DNA from: an uncultured Fidelibacterota bacterium
Lineage (GTDB): Bacteria; Fidelibacterota; Marinisomatia; Marinisomatales; UBA1611
DNA length: 62,854 nucleotides
Reading direction: 5' to 3'
Assembly: GCA_937893835.1 (NCBI GenBank)
Contig: CALCSS010000024.1
Span: forward strand, 1-62,854
Of the stretch, positions 28,243 to 37,125 are shown piece after piece. Within the stretch, counting starts at the first letter, position 1; every line of letters begins with the position of its first letter. The position numbers and the translations under genes are program-made. The notes under the pieces are model-generated. The model was not told the DNA's origin and searched no databases. It worked only from the letters and a program-made list of their open reading frames with translations.

Positions 28243-29712
28243 ATGGTACGGGCTCTGTCCTGCTTCGCACTTATTGTAATAATACCTAACTGTTCTGGTC
28301 ATAAGGACTCGGTCAAAGGTGATCAGATCCTTGCCTATGTTGGAGATAGGACCATTACCATTCAAGACTTCTTAAGAAGGGCTGAATATTCGATAAGACC
28401 TGCTTATTGCCGCCAGTCCAACTATTTACATAAAAAGATCGTGTTGAATTCATTGATCGCTGAGAAGATGACAGGTCTGGAGATGGATACAAAAAAGGAC
28501 GATCTTTTGGAAAGTTCTAATTTTAAGAAATTTCTAAAGGGTAGAACGGAACAGGCAATGCGTCAGGTCTTCTATAATGATTCCTTTTATGATTCAGTCT
28601 CACTATCGGACGATGATATAAGGGAACGCTATCTACTTTCAGGCAGGACCATTCAAATAGATTATCTGAGTTTACCAGATATGGAGATGGTTCAGAAGTT
28701 CAAACAGCTTCTTGATGGTGGGATGCCCTTGGACTCGATCTATTCATATCTTTGGCAGGGTGACGTACCTTCAAGAACTATTAATTGGTTTGATCGAGAG
28801 CCAAAGATGATCCACGATGGCCTTTTCAGAGAAGATCTGGAAAAGGGTGAGATCATTGGACCATTCAAGGCAGATGATGGTACCTACCTAGTGATCGAGG
28901 TAAGGGGCTGGTCCGATCAACCTGTGATCACACAAGACCAGCAAGATCTACGTTGGAATGATGTTAGTGATAGATTGAAAGAGACTAGTGCCACGGGTCA
29001 GTTTAAGGATTATGTTGAAAATTTGATGAAAGATAAAAAAATGGATCTAGAACCAGAGACATTCAATTCATATGCTTCGATCGCAGGTGATCATTATCTA
29101 AGAGATGAAGAAGAGAAGAAGATAGCAATTGATCAGGCTATATGGGATAACGCTGAGCAAATCGACCTGAGACCCTTTGACAATAGGGCAGGTCTTGATC
29201 TATCGGCGACCTTATTTCGATATGATGGCAAAAATTATAGTGTCGGAGACTTCAATGATATGTTGAGATCACATCCTCTTGTTTTTCGAAAGAGAAAGAT
29301 GAACAAGGGGGAATTCCGATCACAACTAAAATTCGCGATCGCTGATCTATTGAGAGACATGGAATTGACTCGAGTATGCTATGATAAAGGCCTGGACAGT
29401 GACTGGAGAGTGGAGTCCAATGTGTTTCTATGGGAGGATGCATATGCCAGCAGGAGATATATGGAGATAAATGGTCTAGATGACAATGCAACAGAGCAAG
29501 AGTCACTTGATCTTTTTGGTTCTATCATTGATTCATTACAGGAAGCATATTCAAATAAGATCAAGATAAATATGGATGCCTTTGAGACGCTTGAACTCAC
29601 ATCAACTGACATGCTGGTCACTCAAAGGGGCTTGCCATATCCGATAGTTGTTCCATCATTTCCTATTTTAACGTCTGATAACCGATTAGATTATGGATCA
29701 ATATTAAAATAG
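28243..29712 (+). CDS. SurA/PrsA-like peptidyl-prolyl isomerase, probable lipoprotein
   Basis: This 489-aa protein has a short hydrophobic leader ending PNCSG, an atypical lipobox with Cys17. It then shows the SurA layout: an N-terminal helical chaperone region (~30-125: LAYVGDRTITIQDFLRRAEY), a parvulin-like segment (~130-230: DDIRERYLLSGRTIQIDYL, INWFDREPKMIHDGLF, EKGEIIGPFKADDGTYLVIEV) and a helical tail. The parvulin catalytic residues are not obvious, so it may be a pure chaperone. It starts six bases after the PorV/PorQ stop and ends three bases before the first GH16 gene. That position suggests a dedicated periplasmic foldase for the receptor or the exported glucanases, which is unusual for a glycan locus. 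Confidence 0.75.
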   Translation: MVRALSCFALIVIIPNCSGHKDSVKGDQILAYVGDRTITIQDFLRRAEYSIRPAYCRQSNYLHKKIVLNSLIAEKMTGLEMDTKKDDLLESSNFKKFLKGRTEQAMRQVFYNDSFYDSVSLSDDDIRERYLLSGRTIQIDYLSLPDMEMVQKFKQLLDGGMPLDSIYSYLWQGDVPSRTINWFDREPKMIHDGLFREDLEKGEIIGPFKADDGTYLVIEVRGWSDQPVITQDQQDLRWNDVSDRLKETSATGQFKDYVENLMKDKKMDLEPETFNSYASIAGDHYLRDEEEKKIAIDQAIWDNAEQIDLRPFDNRAGLDLSATLFRYDGKNYSVGDFNDMLRSHPLVFRKRKMNKGEFRSQLKFAIADLLRDMELTRVCYDKGLDSDWRVESNVFLWEDAYASRRYMEINGLDDNATEQESLDLFGSIIDSLQEAYSNKIKINMDAFETLELTSTDMLVTQRGLPYPIVVPSFPILTSDNRLDYGSILK

Positions 29713-29715
29713 ATC

Positions 29716-31512
29716 ATGCGATATATTATTTTAATCAATTTTTTGGTCGGTCTATGTCAGGCTCAACTTTACAGAGGTGCCGAGCTTAGGACACTGGAAC
29801 CTGTTCTCTATGGAAAATTCGAGGCAAGATATAAGCCTGCCCAAGGAGATGGTGTTCTGTCCTCATTTTTCACCTATAATGACAGTTGTTGTTCTGAAAC
29901 ACCGTGGAATGAGATCGACATTGAACTTCTTGGAAGATATGACCATGTGATCGACTTTAATACCATTACCTGGGGACAAAGTTCGCACATTCGTCAGCAT
30001 TACATTCCATTTAATCCTCATGTGGATTTTCATACATATGGTTTTGAATGGACCCCCGACTACGTTGCTTGGTTCATTGATGGTGAGGAGGTGTATAGGC
30101 AGACCGGTGGACATATTGATGAGATGCACTATTCACAGAAGATAATGATGAACATTTGGAATCCGGTCTATGATGATTGGGTCGGCATTTGGGATGAGAG
30201 AGTATTACCAAGATTTGCATTCTACGACCATGTCAGCTATGCATCGTATACCCCTGGTGAGGGCAATGTGGGGACTGATTCCAATTTTACATTGGCATGG
30301 CAAGATGATTTTGATTCCTTTGATTCCACTCGCTGGGAAAAAAGCGATGACCATACATGGGGCGGGAACCAATCATTGTTCATAGAGGAGAATGTTGTTT
30401 ACCAGGATGGATATATGATCCTTTGCTTGACCAATCTATCCGAAACTGGATTGGTTGACAATACAATACCGTCTGCGCTTTGGGCAAGGCACCATGGGTA
30501 CTCGATCGACATGCGTTTTTCAGAGGAAATAGGCTTATCCAGTTCTGAGGACATCAATAATTACAGTCTGGCAAACACCACTATCAACAGCGCAGAATTA
30601 TTGGAGGATCGACGCTCTGTTACCCTTACGATGGATAGTGAACAATTTGATGCAGCAAATATGGGAGTGTTTAACATAGAGGATGATAATGTTCCACCAA
30701 ATTCAATTGATTGGCAGATCGTGTGGATCGACTCGCCAGAGCCAATGAGTTACGCGCTGATCAATGTAGGTGGTGATAGTATGTCGATCTACTCGACCGA
30801 TCAGGTGTGGAGTTCTAGTGTTCAATATGGTCACGAGGGAGGAAATTATCAGGTGATCGATGAGTCTATTGATATTGTTGGTACGACAAATGATGACATC
30901 TACAGATCGTCATTGAATCGAGTTGCAGGGTACAAGGTCCGCCTGGTCCCAGGTTTTTATAATTTGAATCTTATGTTCTCTGATAACCACTATTCACAGC
31001 CTGGTGATCGAAAATTTGATATTACCATTGAAGATAGCCTTTGGGTGAATGATCTGGATGTCATAGGGGAGGTAGGGCACACAACCGCACACAATGTGCT
31101 TCTTGATAGAGTTTTGGTTGCAGATGGCACCTTGGATATCTATTTCTCTGCAGAGGTATATGGAACTGGATATTCTCATGCCGGTCCATTTCTCAATGGG
31201 ATGGAGATTGGGCTTGATGAGCCACTATCTGTTGTGTCAAATACACCAATGCAATTTAATTTCAAGGCACCATATCCAAACCCTTTTAACAATAAGATCA
31301 CCATACCAATTGAAATGATAAATGATACTCAAGTGAGGGTTGATGTCATTGATGCAGCTGGTAGAGTAGTTGATACTATATTTGATGGAATGATGTCAAC
31401 TGGGAGTCATCAATTGGAATGGAATAGTAAGAGCCAGGCAAGTGGCATGTATATCATTAGAACAACCGTTGGTAAGGTTAATCATTATGAAAAGACCATT
31501 CTACTTAAATAG
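29716..31512 (+). CDS. GH16 1,3-1,4-beta-glucanase, circularly permuted Fibrobacter type, with malectin and sorting domains
   Basis: This 598-aa secreted enzyme has a signal peptide (1-16). The catalytic domain starts with LYRGAELRTLEPVLYGKFEA, which is mid-protein in ordinary Bacillus-type lichenases. It carries the active-site motif NEIDIELLG (Glu66, Asp68, Glu70), then KIMMNIWN. Only after that come FTLAWQDDFDSFDSTRW and GYMILCLTN (~190-240), the strands that begin ordinary lichenases. This order is the natural circular permutation known from the Fibrobacter succinogenes enzyme. An Ig-like segment (~255-340) and a malectin-like carbohydrate-binding domain (~343-500: ALINVGGDS, NDDIYRSSL, GFYNLNLMFSD) follow, then a sorting module (~516-598). 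The expected substrate is mixed-linkage beta-1,3-1,4-glucan. Confidence 0.92.
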   Translation: MRYIILINFLVGLCQAQLYRGAELRTLEPVLYGKFEARYKPAQGDGVLSSFFTYNDSCCSETPWNEIDIELLGRYDHVIDFNTITWGQSSHIRQHYIPFNPHVDFHTYGFEWTPDYVAWFIDGEEVYRQTGGHIDEMHYSQKIMMNIWNPVYDDWVGIWDERVLPRFAFYDHVSYASYTPGEGNVGTDSNFTLAWQDDFDSFDSTRWEKSDDHTWGGNQSLFIEENVVYQDGYMILCLTNLSETGLVDNTIPSALWARHHGYSIDMRFSEEIGLSSSEDINNYSLANTTINSAELLEDRRSVTLTMDSEQFDAANMGVFNIEDDNVPPNSIDWQIVWIDSPEPMSYALINVGGDSMSIYSTDQVWSSSVQYGHEGGNYQVIDESIDIVGTTNDDIYRSSLNRVAGYKVRLVPGFYNLNLMFSDNHYSQPGDRKFDITIEDSLWVNDLDVIGEVGHTTAHNVLLDRVLVADGTLDIYFSAEVYGTGYSHAGPFLNGMEIGLDEPLSVVSNTPMQFNFKAPYPNPFNNKITIPIEMINDTQVRVDVIDAAGRVVDTIFDGMMSTGSHQLEWNSKSQASGMYIIRTTVGKVNHYEKTILLK

Positions 31513-32572
31513 CACCATAACCGTATTCCTTTTGGTATCTGTAGCATCCTCAAAGCCATATAGAGGAGGTGAGTTACGGACGATAGACACCTACCGATAC
31601 GGTAGATATGAGGTCAGCATGAGATCTGCCTCAGGTAGCGGAATTGTAAGTTCTTTTTTCACCTATCGTGATTATTGGGCAGAGGGCTTGAGTGGATCAC
31701 GGCATTGGAACGAGATCGATTGGGAGATATTGGGTCAACATGAGGATGAGGCCTCAACAAATCTCATCATACAGAACCAATGGGACTATGTTCAGGAATT
31801 GGACCTTGACTTCAATCCGCATGAGGGTCTCCACACTTATGCAATTGAGTGGACTCCAGATAATGTCCTCTTTTTCATTGATGATGACCTGGTTCGAACC
31901 GTTGATAATTTTTATGCCGACTCCATGTATCACTACCAAAAGATCATGATGAATCTCTGGCAGCCCACTGCATCGAGTTGGGTAGGTACATTTGATTCTG
32001 ATATCTTACCGGTCTACGCTTTCTATGATTGGGTAAAATATTATGCATATGTACCAGGCTCGGGAAATACAGGAACGAACAACGATTTCATTCTTCTATG
32101 GACCGATGATTTCGATTATATGGATCCTAACCGTTGGGAGCGCGCTACGCATACCTTTGACGGGAATAATGTAGACTTCATTGAGGAAAATGTCGTATTC
32201 CAGTACGGACATATGATACTGTGTTTGACGACCCCAGGAGACACAGGATATAATGGTGATCCCTTGAAGACCACATCAACCACCGGACTACCATACTCCA
32301 TCTCAATGGGTAGGGCCTATCCAAACCCATTTAATCATAATATCACGTTTCCATTGACCCTCAATGGCGAAGGCTCGATCGAGTATGCCATATATGATAT
32401 CAATGGGAGGATCGTTACGGTTGGACACAACAGGCTTGGATCAAGCAGAGATAGGTCCATCCACTGGAATGGTATGCGCCAGGATGGTACCCCTGTCCCA
32501 TCAGGGACCTATTTCTTCAAATTGATCAATGATGACATTGCGCTCACTCAAAAGATCCTCTATCTAAAATGA
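31487..32572 (+). CDS. GH16 1,3-1,4-beta-glucanase, second circularly permuted copy, with sorting module
   Basis: This 361-aa secreted enzyme is a paralogue of the preceding one with the same permuted order. PYRGGELRTIDTYRYGRYEV comes first, then the catalytic motif NEIDWEILG (Glu76, Asp78, Glu80) and KIMMNLWQP. FILLWTDDFDYMDPNRW, FDGNNVDFIEENVVF and HMILCLTTP (~200-250) come last. It lacks the Ig and malectin domains and goes straight to the sorting module (~275-361, AYPNPFNHNITFPLTL ... KILYLK). I chose ATG 31487 because it gives a proper signal peptide (MKRPFYLNSTITVFLLVSVA). The frame is open further upstream to 31442. The start lies 26 bases inside the previous gene and the stop overlaps the next ATG, so it is translationally coupled on both sides. 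Confidence 0.92.
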   Translation: MKRPFYLNSTITVFLLVSVASSKPYRGGELRTIDTYRYGRYEVSMRSASGSGIVSSFFTYRDYWAEGLSGSRHWNEIDWEILGQHEDEASTNLIIQNQWDYVQELDLDFNPHEGLHTYAIEWTPDNVLFFIDDDLVRTVDNFYADSMYHYQKIMMNLWQPTASSWVGTFDSDILPVYAFYDWVKYYAYVPGSGNTGTNNDFILLWTDDFDYMDPNRWERATHTFDGNNVDFIEENVVFQYGHMILCLTTPGDTGYNGDPLKTTSTTGLPYSISMGRAYPNPFNHNITFPLTLNGEGSIEYAIYDINGRIVTVGHNRLGSSRDRSIHWNGMRQDGTPVPSGTYFFKLINDDIALTQKILYLK

Positions 32573-33783
32573 TGATGTTTAGATCACACTCTTTGATGAG
32601 TCTAATGTTCATTTTCCTATGTTGCTCAGAGAATGATACCAAGAACGACCATTCTGAAGAAAATCCACCTGAAACATTGGAGGAATGGGAGCAGGTGTGG
32701 ACAGAAGAATTTGATGGTGACACTCTGGATCTTTCCAAATGGAATATATTACGCTGGCGTCCAGGGTGGGTCAATAACGAACAACAGGCCTATACAGATA
32801 GGGATACTAATGTCTTTTTGGAAAATGGCAATCTAGTGATCCAGGGTTTGATAGAGCCAGATTATTACGACACTGACCATGCAGGCAATCAATACAATGC
32901 GGACTATACCTCAGGCAGGATCAACACAGATGACAGATTCTCTTGGACATATGGACGATTTGACATCAAGGCAAAATTGCCAAAAGGCAATGGATCCTGG
33001 CCTGCAATATGGATGCTCGGTGAGAACATATCAAGTGCGGGGTGGCCTGACTGTGGAGAGATAGATATCATGGAGCACGTTGGTTTTGATGATGGGAATA
33101 TTCATGGTTCAATACATACCAAGGATTATAACCATATGATCAATACTCAAAGATCTGGTTCAACATTGATCAGCACTGCCACAGAATCATTCCATGTCTA
33201 TTCATTGGAGTGGAGCCCGAACTACTTACGCTATCTGGTAGATGATCAACCTTTCTTTTTTGTTTACAATGACAGTGATGGTGATGTGGCAAGATGGCCT
33301 TTTGATGCGCCGCAGTATATGATATTGAATCTGGCAATTGGTGGTGACTGGGGCGGAGCTCAAGGAATTGACCCAAGTTCTTTCCCTATGAGGATGCTGG
33401 TTGATCATGTCAGAGTCTCCAAGCGATCAGAAGATATTGGTGATGTGCAAGTGACCTTTCAAGTGGACATGGAAAATATGAATGTAACCGGGACCGGTGT
33501 GTGGCTTTCTGGAGGCTCCATCAGTTCTGGAAGTTCTGGTGGACTACAGATGGAGCCGACCACAGATAGTGGAGTATGGAAGGCCCAGTTAACCCTACCA
33601 CCCAATTCCTCTTTTACCTATAAGTATAGGAATGGGTATTTCCCTGGTTCCTGGTCTGGTGGCTGGGAAACCCTCAGTGACGAATGTGGTGTGGGACAAT
33701 ATAATGATCGGTCTGTATCCATAGGCATTGCAGACACGACCCTATCAATTGTATGTTTTAATGAGTGTTCAGAATGCAATTGA
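32569..33783 (+). CDS. GH16 endo-beta-1,3-glucanase (laminarinase) lipoprotein with C-terminal CBM-like domain
   Basis: This 404-aa lipoprotein has a lipobox with Cys18 or Cys19 (FIFLCCSEN). The GH16 domain (~40-283) is in normal order: WTEEFDGDTLDLSKW, then YTSGRINTDDRFSWTYGRFD and the catalytic motif GEIDIMEHVG with nucleophile Glu164 and acid/base Glu169. The extra residue in EIDIME versus the permuted neighbours marks the beta-bulge of laminarinases. The last ~115 residues (VTFQVDMENMNVTGTGVWLSG ... TYKYRNGYFPGSW) resemble the CBM20/48-like starch-binding fold. It has no sorting module, so it is anchored by lipid rather than by the type IX-like route used by its neighbours. Expected action is internal cleavage of laminarin-type beta-1,3-glucan. 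Confidence 0.92.
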   Translation: MMMFRSHSLMSLMFIFLCCSENDTKNDHSEENPPETLEEWEQVWTEEFDGDTLDLSKWNILRWRPGWVNNEQQAYTDRDTNVFLENGNLVIQGLIEPDYYDTDHAGNQYNADYTSGRINTDDRFSWTYGRFDIKAKLPKGNGSWPAIWMLGENISSAGWPDCGEIDIMEHVGFDDGNIHGSIHTKDYNHMINTQRSGSTLISTATESFHVYSLEWSPNYLRYLVDDQPFFFVYNDSDGDVARWPFDAPQYMILNLAIGGDWGGAQGIDPSSFPMRMLVDHVRVSKRSEDIGDVQVTFQVDMENMNVTGTGVWLSGGSISSGSSGGLQMEPTTDSGVWKAQLTLPPNSSFTYKYRNGYFPGSWSGGWETLSDECGVGQYNDRSVSIGIADTTLSIVCFNECSECN

Positions 33784-35783
33784 ATAAATTTTTTATTAAG
33801 CAGATCTCAAAGAGATCATTATTGACTCTAGCATTGACCTCATCCTTATTGGGTCAGGGGTTTCTCCACGTTGAGGATGGCCAGATCGTTGAGGGCAATG
33901 GTGAGCCAATTCTATTAAGAGGATTTGGCCTTGGGGGCTGGCTAGTGCCTGAGGGATATATGCTTCATAATCAAGCCTGGATCGAAGGGTTTGAATCACC
34001 AACACAGATTCAAGATCATGTCGAGGATCTTGTGGGTGTGGAGACCGCATATGAATTTTGGGAGTCATATCGTCAAAACTATGTGGCTCAGGTGGACATT
34101 GATCAGATCGCTGAATGGGGATTCAATCATATCAGGGTTCCCTTTCACTATAAACAGTTCTATGATGAATCGGGATCTGATACACCCATTGGTTATGGCA
34201 TCATCGATGAATTGATCTCATGGTGCGAGCCTTACAATATGTATATTATTTTGGATATGCATTGTGCTCCTGGAGGTCAGAATGGTGGGCCCATAAGCGA
34301 CAGTGATGGGACTGCCCGTTTATGGTTGGACAATGAGAACAAGGAATTGACCACTCAGATATGGAGAGAGATCGCGGACTATTATTCTGAGGAGACCTTG
34401 ATCGGAGGCTATGATCTCATCAACGAGCCGGTGCTGCCAGATGGGGTCACTACAGAAGAGCTCAGACAGTTATACATTGATATCACTGATGCCATACGAG
34501 AGGTCGATACAAATCATATATTGTATGTTGAAGGCAACTGGTATGGAACAGATTTTACTGGCCTCACCCCACCTTGGGATGAAAATATGTCCTATTCATT
34601 TCATAAGTATTGGGGAGAGACATCACTGTCAACCATCCAATCCTATATTGGAATGAGCAATCAATATGAGATTCCACTGTGGATGGGCGAGGCTGGTGAG
34701 AATTCTAATCAATGGTATTACGAGGTCTTTAAATTATTGGAGGAGAATGACATAGGATGGAATTTTTGGACTCACAAGAAAGTTGACAAGATCTCTAGTC
34801 CATTCTCGGTATTGGTCACCGGTCAGTACCAGACACTTATAAATTACTGGAGCGGAAATGCTTCTCAGCCTTCTCCAGAGTATTCAGAGGCAGCGCTTAT
34901 AAGTTTTGCCAATAGCCTCAAGCTTGAGAATTGCATATCCATGCCTGGTGTGATCGCATCACTGACCGACCCTGAATATGGCGAGATCTCCAAACCTTAT
35001 TCACAACATAGTATCCCTGGAATTATACCTGCAGTAGAATATGACATAGGGGTATGGGGCATGTCTTATACAGATAGTGATTACATCAACAATGGTGATG
35101 GTAGTTGGAATGAAGGCTGGACATATAGAAATGATGGAGTGGACATTGAATATAATAATGGGTCCAATAGCAGCCATCCCTATAATGTTGGTTGGACGGA
35201 TACAGGTGAATGGCTAGGATATACGATACAGGATGTGACCCCAGGAACATATGATCTGAAGGTCAGGGTTGCAGCCCCCAATTCTGGGGGGATGTTCTTT
35301 GTACAGTTGGATGGTGTCAATCTTGCGGTTGTTGATGTTCCCAGTACGGGTGGCTGGTATGATTGGCAGAATATGCTGATCCCCGATGTTGAAGTATCAG
35401 AGGGTGAGCAATTCTTAAAGATTCAGATCGTTCAGGCGGGATTTAACATTGAAAGGATCAAATTTGAGTCACTGGTCTCAACGGAAGAGAATCCGATCAT
35501 CGTGAATGGATTCATGCTCGGGGAACCTTTTCCAAACCCTTTCAATCCGAAGGTGAATCTAAAACTCAGTGTTCACGAAAAGAGGAAACATATTGCCTAC
35601 ATATATGATATAAGAGGCAATCTCGTTTGGGAGATAGATTATGGAACATTGGAGATAGATACCTATGACCTTGAGTGGAATGGTCTAAATGAAAAAGGAG
35701 GCCCCGTCAAAAGTGGTGTATATTTTTTCAAGATTCAGGCAGATGAGATCAGTCAGACCAAGAAGATGATCATGTTAAAATAA
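33774..35783 (+). CDS. GH5 beta-glucanase with CBM6 and sorting module
   Basis: This 669-aa secreted enzyme (from ATG 33774; a GTG nine bases upstream is also possible) has a signal peptide ending LLGQG. The GH5 domain (~30-400) contains RGFGLGGWLVPEGYM, NHIRVPFHY, LDMHCAPGGQNGG, the acid/base motif DLINEP (Glu218) and the nucleophile motif LWMGEAGE (Glu306). The GGWL and HCAPGGQNGG pattern resembles fungal-type exo-beta-1,3-glucanases more than endo-cellulases. A CBM6-like domain follows (~415-562: AVEYDIGVWGMSY, YNVGWTDTGEWLGYTI), then the sorting module (~583-669). It is the last gene of the operon and overlaps the laminarinase stop by ten bases. It would complete beta-1,3-glucan breakdown with the GH16 and GH3 enzymes. 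Confidence 0.9.
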   Translation: MQLNKFFIKQISKRSLLTLALTSSLLGQGFLHVEDGQIVEGNGEPILLRGFGLGGWLVPEGYMLHNQAWIEGFESPTQIQDHVEDLVGVETAYEFWESYRQNYVAQVDIDQIAEWGFNHIRVPFHYKQFYDESGSDTPIGYGIIDELISWCEPYNMYIILDMHCAPGGQNGGPISDSDGTARLWLDNENKELTTQIWREIADYYSEETLIGGYDLINEPVLPDGVTTEELRQLYIDITDAIREVDTNHILYVEGNWYGTDFTGLTPPWDENMSYSFHKYWGETSLSTIQSYIGMSNQYEIPLWMGEAGENSNQWYYEVFKLLEENDIGWNFWTHKKVDKISSPFSVLVTGQYQTLINYWSGNASQPSPEYSEAALISFANSLKLENCISMPGVIASLTDPEYGEISKPYSQHSIPGIIPAVEYDIGVWGMSYTDSDYINNGDGSWNEGWTYRNDGVDIEYNNGSNSSHPYNVGWTDTGEWLGYTIQDVTPGTYDLKVRVAAPNSGGMFFVQLDGVNLAVVDVPSTGGWYDWQNMLIPDVEVSEGEQFLKIQIVQAGFNIERIKFESLVSTEENPIIVNGFMLGEPFPNPFNPKVNLKLSVHEKRKHIAYIYDIRGNLVWEIDYGTLEIDTYDLEWNGLNEKGGPVKSGVYFFKIQADEISQTKKMIMLK

Positions 35784-35856
35784 TTTTGGGTGTTTTTGTC
35801 GTATTTGTTAAGTTACATATGTAAAGAAATTTTAGTTTTTTCATAGATAAGGATCA

Positions 35857-37047
35857 ATGATAATGAGAGTAAGAATACTTTATTTAATTCCAATATTACT
35901 ACTACTAGCCGGTTGCCAGTTTGGTGACAAAGAGGGATATGAAACATCAGATGCTGAATTGATACAGATGATAATCGCGGCGGAGAAGATAGAGATAGAT
36001 ATTGAAGAACTACCTGATCAGTCTAGGTCATATGTTGAGAATGATAATGAGTATGACGAGATAGGGACTCACTATGCCTCTGAATTGGGATATGAGGTAG
36101 AACGTATTGGGAATGGCCATAGAAGTGGTCATCGCGGTGAGGTGTATTTTAACCTCGAAGGAAGAAAACTGGACCCCAACGACTGGGGCAGCAAGGGTCG
36201 TGACTGGGATAGAGGAGAACACGAGGATTGGGAATGTTTCTCTCTTGTTTTTCCTATCACCTTTGACATGCCTGATGGTTCTACGATCACGGTCGAGACA
36301 GATGATGAGGATGGATGGTCTGATATCAAGTCATGGTATGAGGAAAATCCAGGGATGGGGCAGAGACCTCTGATGCAATTCCCTGTGGTGATCTTTTTTA
36401 ATGAAGAATCAATGACCATCGATAGTCAACAAGAGTTGAGTAATGCATATCATGCATGCCGACCTGAGCGTGATGGAGAATGGAAACGAGATGATGATGG
36501 TGAGGCATGCTTTGAATTGGTTTATCCGATAACCTTTACTATGCCAGATGGTTCTAGCATGACGGTTGAGGATGGTGAAAATGGCTGGGATGAGTTGAAG
36601 GATTGGTATGATGAAAACGAAGGATATGAGGAGGTCAGACCTGAACTTCAGTATCCGGTAGACATCGTATATGAGACCGAGGAAGGTGATTCAACTATCA
36701 CGGTAAACAATGATGAGGAGATGGAATCAGCCAAAGATGAATGCCGAGGTGAGTGGGAAGAAGGTTGGGAAGAGGATCCAGAGGGAGAAGAAGACGAGGA
36801 ATGTTTTGATTATGTTCTGCCTGTGACCTTTGTGATGCCTGATGGGTCGACCATTACCGTAGAGGATGAAGGCGGATGGTTCCTGTTGAGGAGATGGTAT
36901 GAGGAAAATGGTGAATCGGAAGAGGAGCCGGGTCTCCAGTATCCGGTAGATATCGTGTATGAGACAGAGGAAGGTAATTCAACGGTTACGATAAATAATG
37001 ATGAGGAGATGGAAGAGGCCTATCAAAATTGTGAGAATGATGTTTAG
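35857..37047 (+). CDS. Uncharacterised lipoprotein with three Cys-bounded repeats
   Basis: This 396-aa lipoprotein (lipobox LLLLAGC, Cys20) is of no family I recognise. After a Tyr/His/Glu-rich N-terminal part (~21-125) it has three tandem modules of about 75-79 residues, Cys127-Cys201, Cys218-Cys296 and Cys316-Cys392. Each begins CF..V.P.TF.MPDGS..TVE, continues GW..L..WY.EN and ends with a YPV.I......T..N..E.....C segment. One Cys at each end suggests a disulfide-closed domain per repeat. Modules 2 and 3 are nearly identical in the second half. The protein is very acidic. It follows the glucan operon after about 70 bases containing the palindrome TTACATATGTAA (35813-35824), and a terminator closes its transcript at 37079. 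It is probably surface-exposed; function unknown. Confidence 0.75.
   Translation: MIMRVRILYLIPILLLLAGCQFGDKEGYETSDAELIQMIIAAEKIEIDIEELPDQSRSYVENDNEYDEIGTHYASELGYEVERIGNGHRSGHRGEVYFNLEGRKLDPNDWGSKGRDWDRGEHEDWECFSLVFPITFDMPDGSTITVETDDEDGWSDIKSWYEENPGMGQRPLMQFPVVIFFNEESMTIDSQQELSNAYHACRPERDGEWKRDDDGEACFELVYPITFTMPDGSSMTVEDGENGWDELKDWYDENEGYEEVRPELQYPVDIVYETEEGDSTITVNNDEEMESAKDECRGEWEEGWEEDPEGEEDEECFDYVLPVTFVMPDGSTITVEDEGGWFLLRRWYEENGESEEEPGLQYPVDIVYETEEGNSTVTINNDEEMEEAYQNCENDV
36235..37032 (+). repeat. Three tandem in-gene repeat units
   Basis: The units run 36235-36459, 36508-36744 and 36802-37032 and encode the Cys-bounded modules. Units 2 and 3 share long near-identical DNA (for example CAGTATCCGGTAGA.ATCGT.TATGAGAC), which points to recent duplication. 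Confidence 0.85.
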
Positions 37048-37078
37048 ATCGTACTATAACTTTGATCAATTATTAGCC

Positions 37079-37111
37079 AAGGTCTCGATATTTATCGGGA
37101 CCTTATTTTTT
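37079..37111 (+). terminator. Rho-independent terminator
   Basis: An 11-bp stem (AAGGTCTCGAT / ATCGGGACCTT, one G-T pair) with a four-base loop is followed by ATTTTTT. It sits 31 bases after the repeat-lipoprotein stop. Confidence 0.85.
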
Positions 37112-37125
37112 AGAGATAAATAATA

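Noticed and set aside
35813..35824. TTACATATGTAA palindrome as a defined regulator site
   Set aside because: Only 12 bases, AT-rich and single copy as far as I can see; mentioned with the downstream gene but not claimed as a site.
36235..37032. CRISPR-like or non-coding direct repeats
   Set aside because: The repetition is in frame and codes for protein modules with conserved Cys residues; spacing and length do not fit CRISPR.
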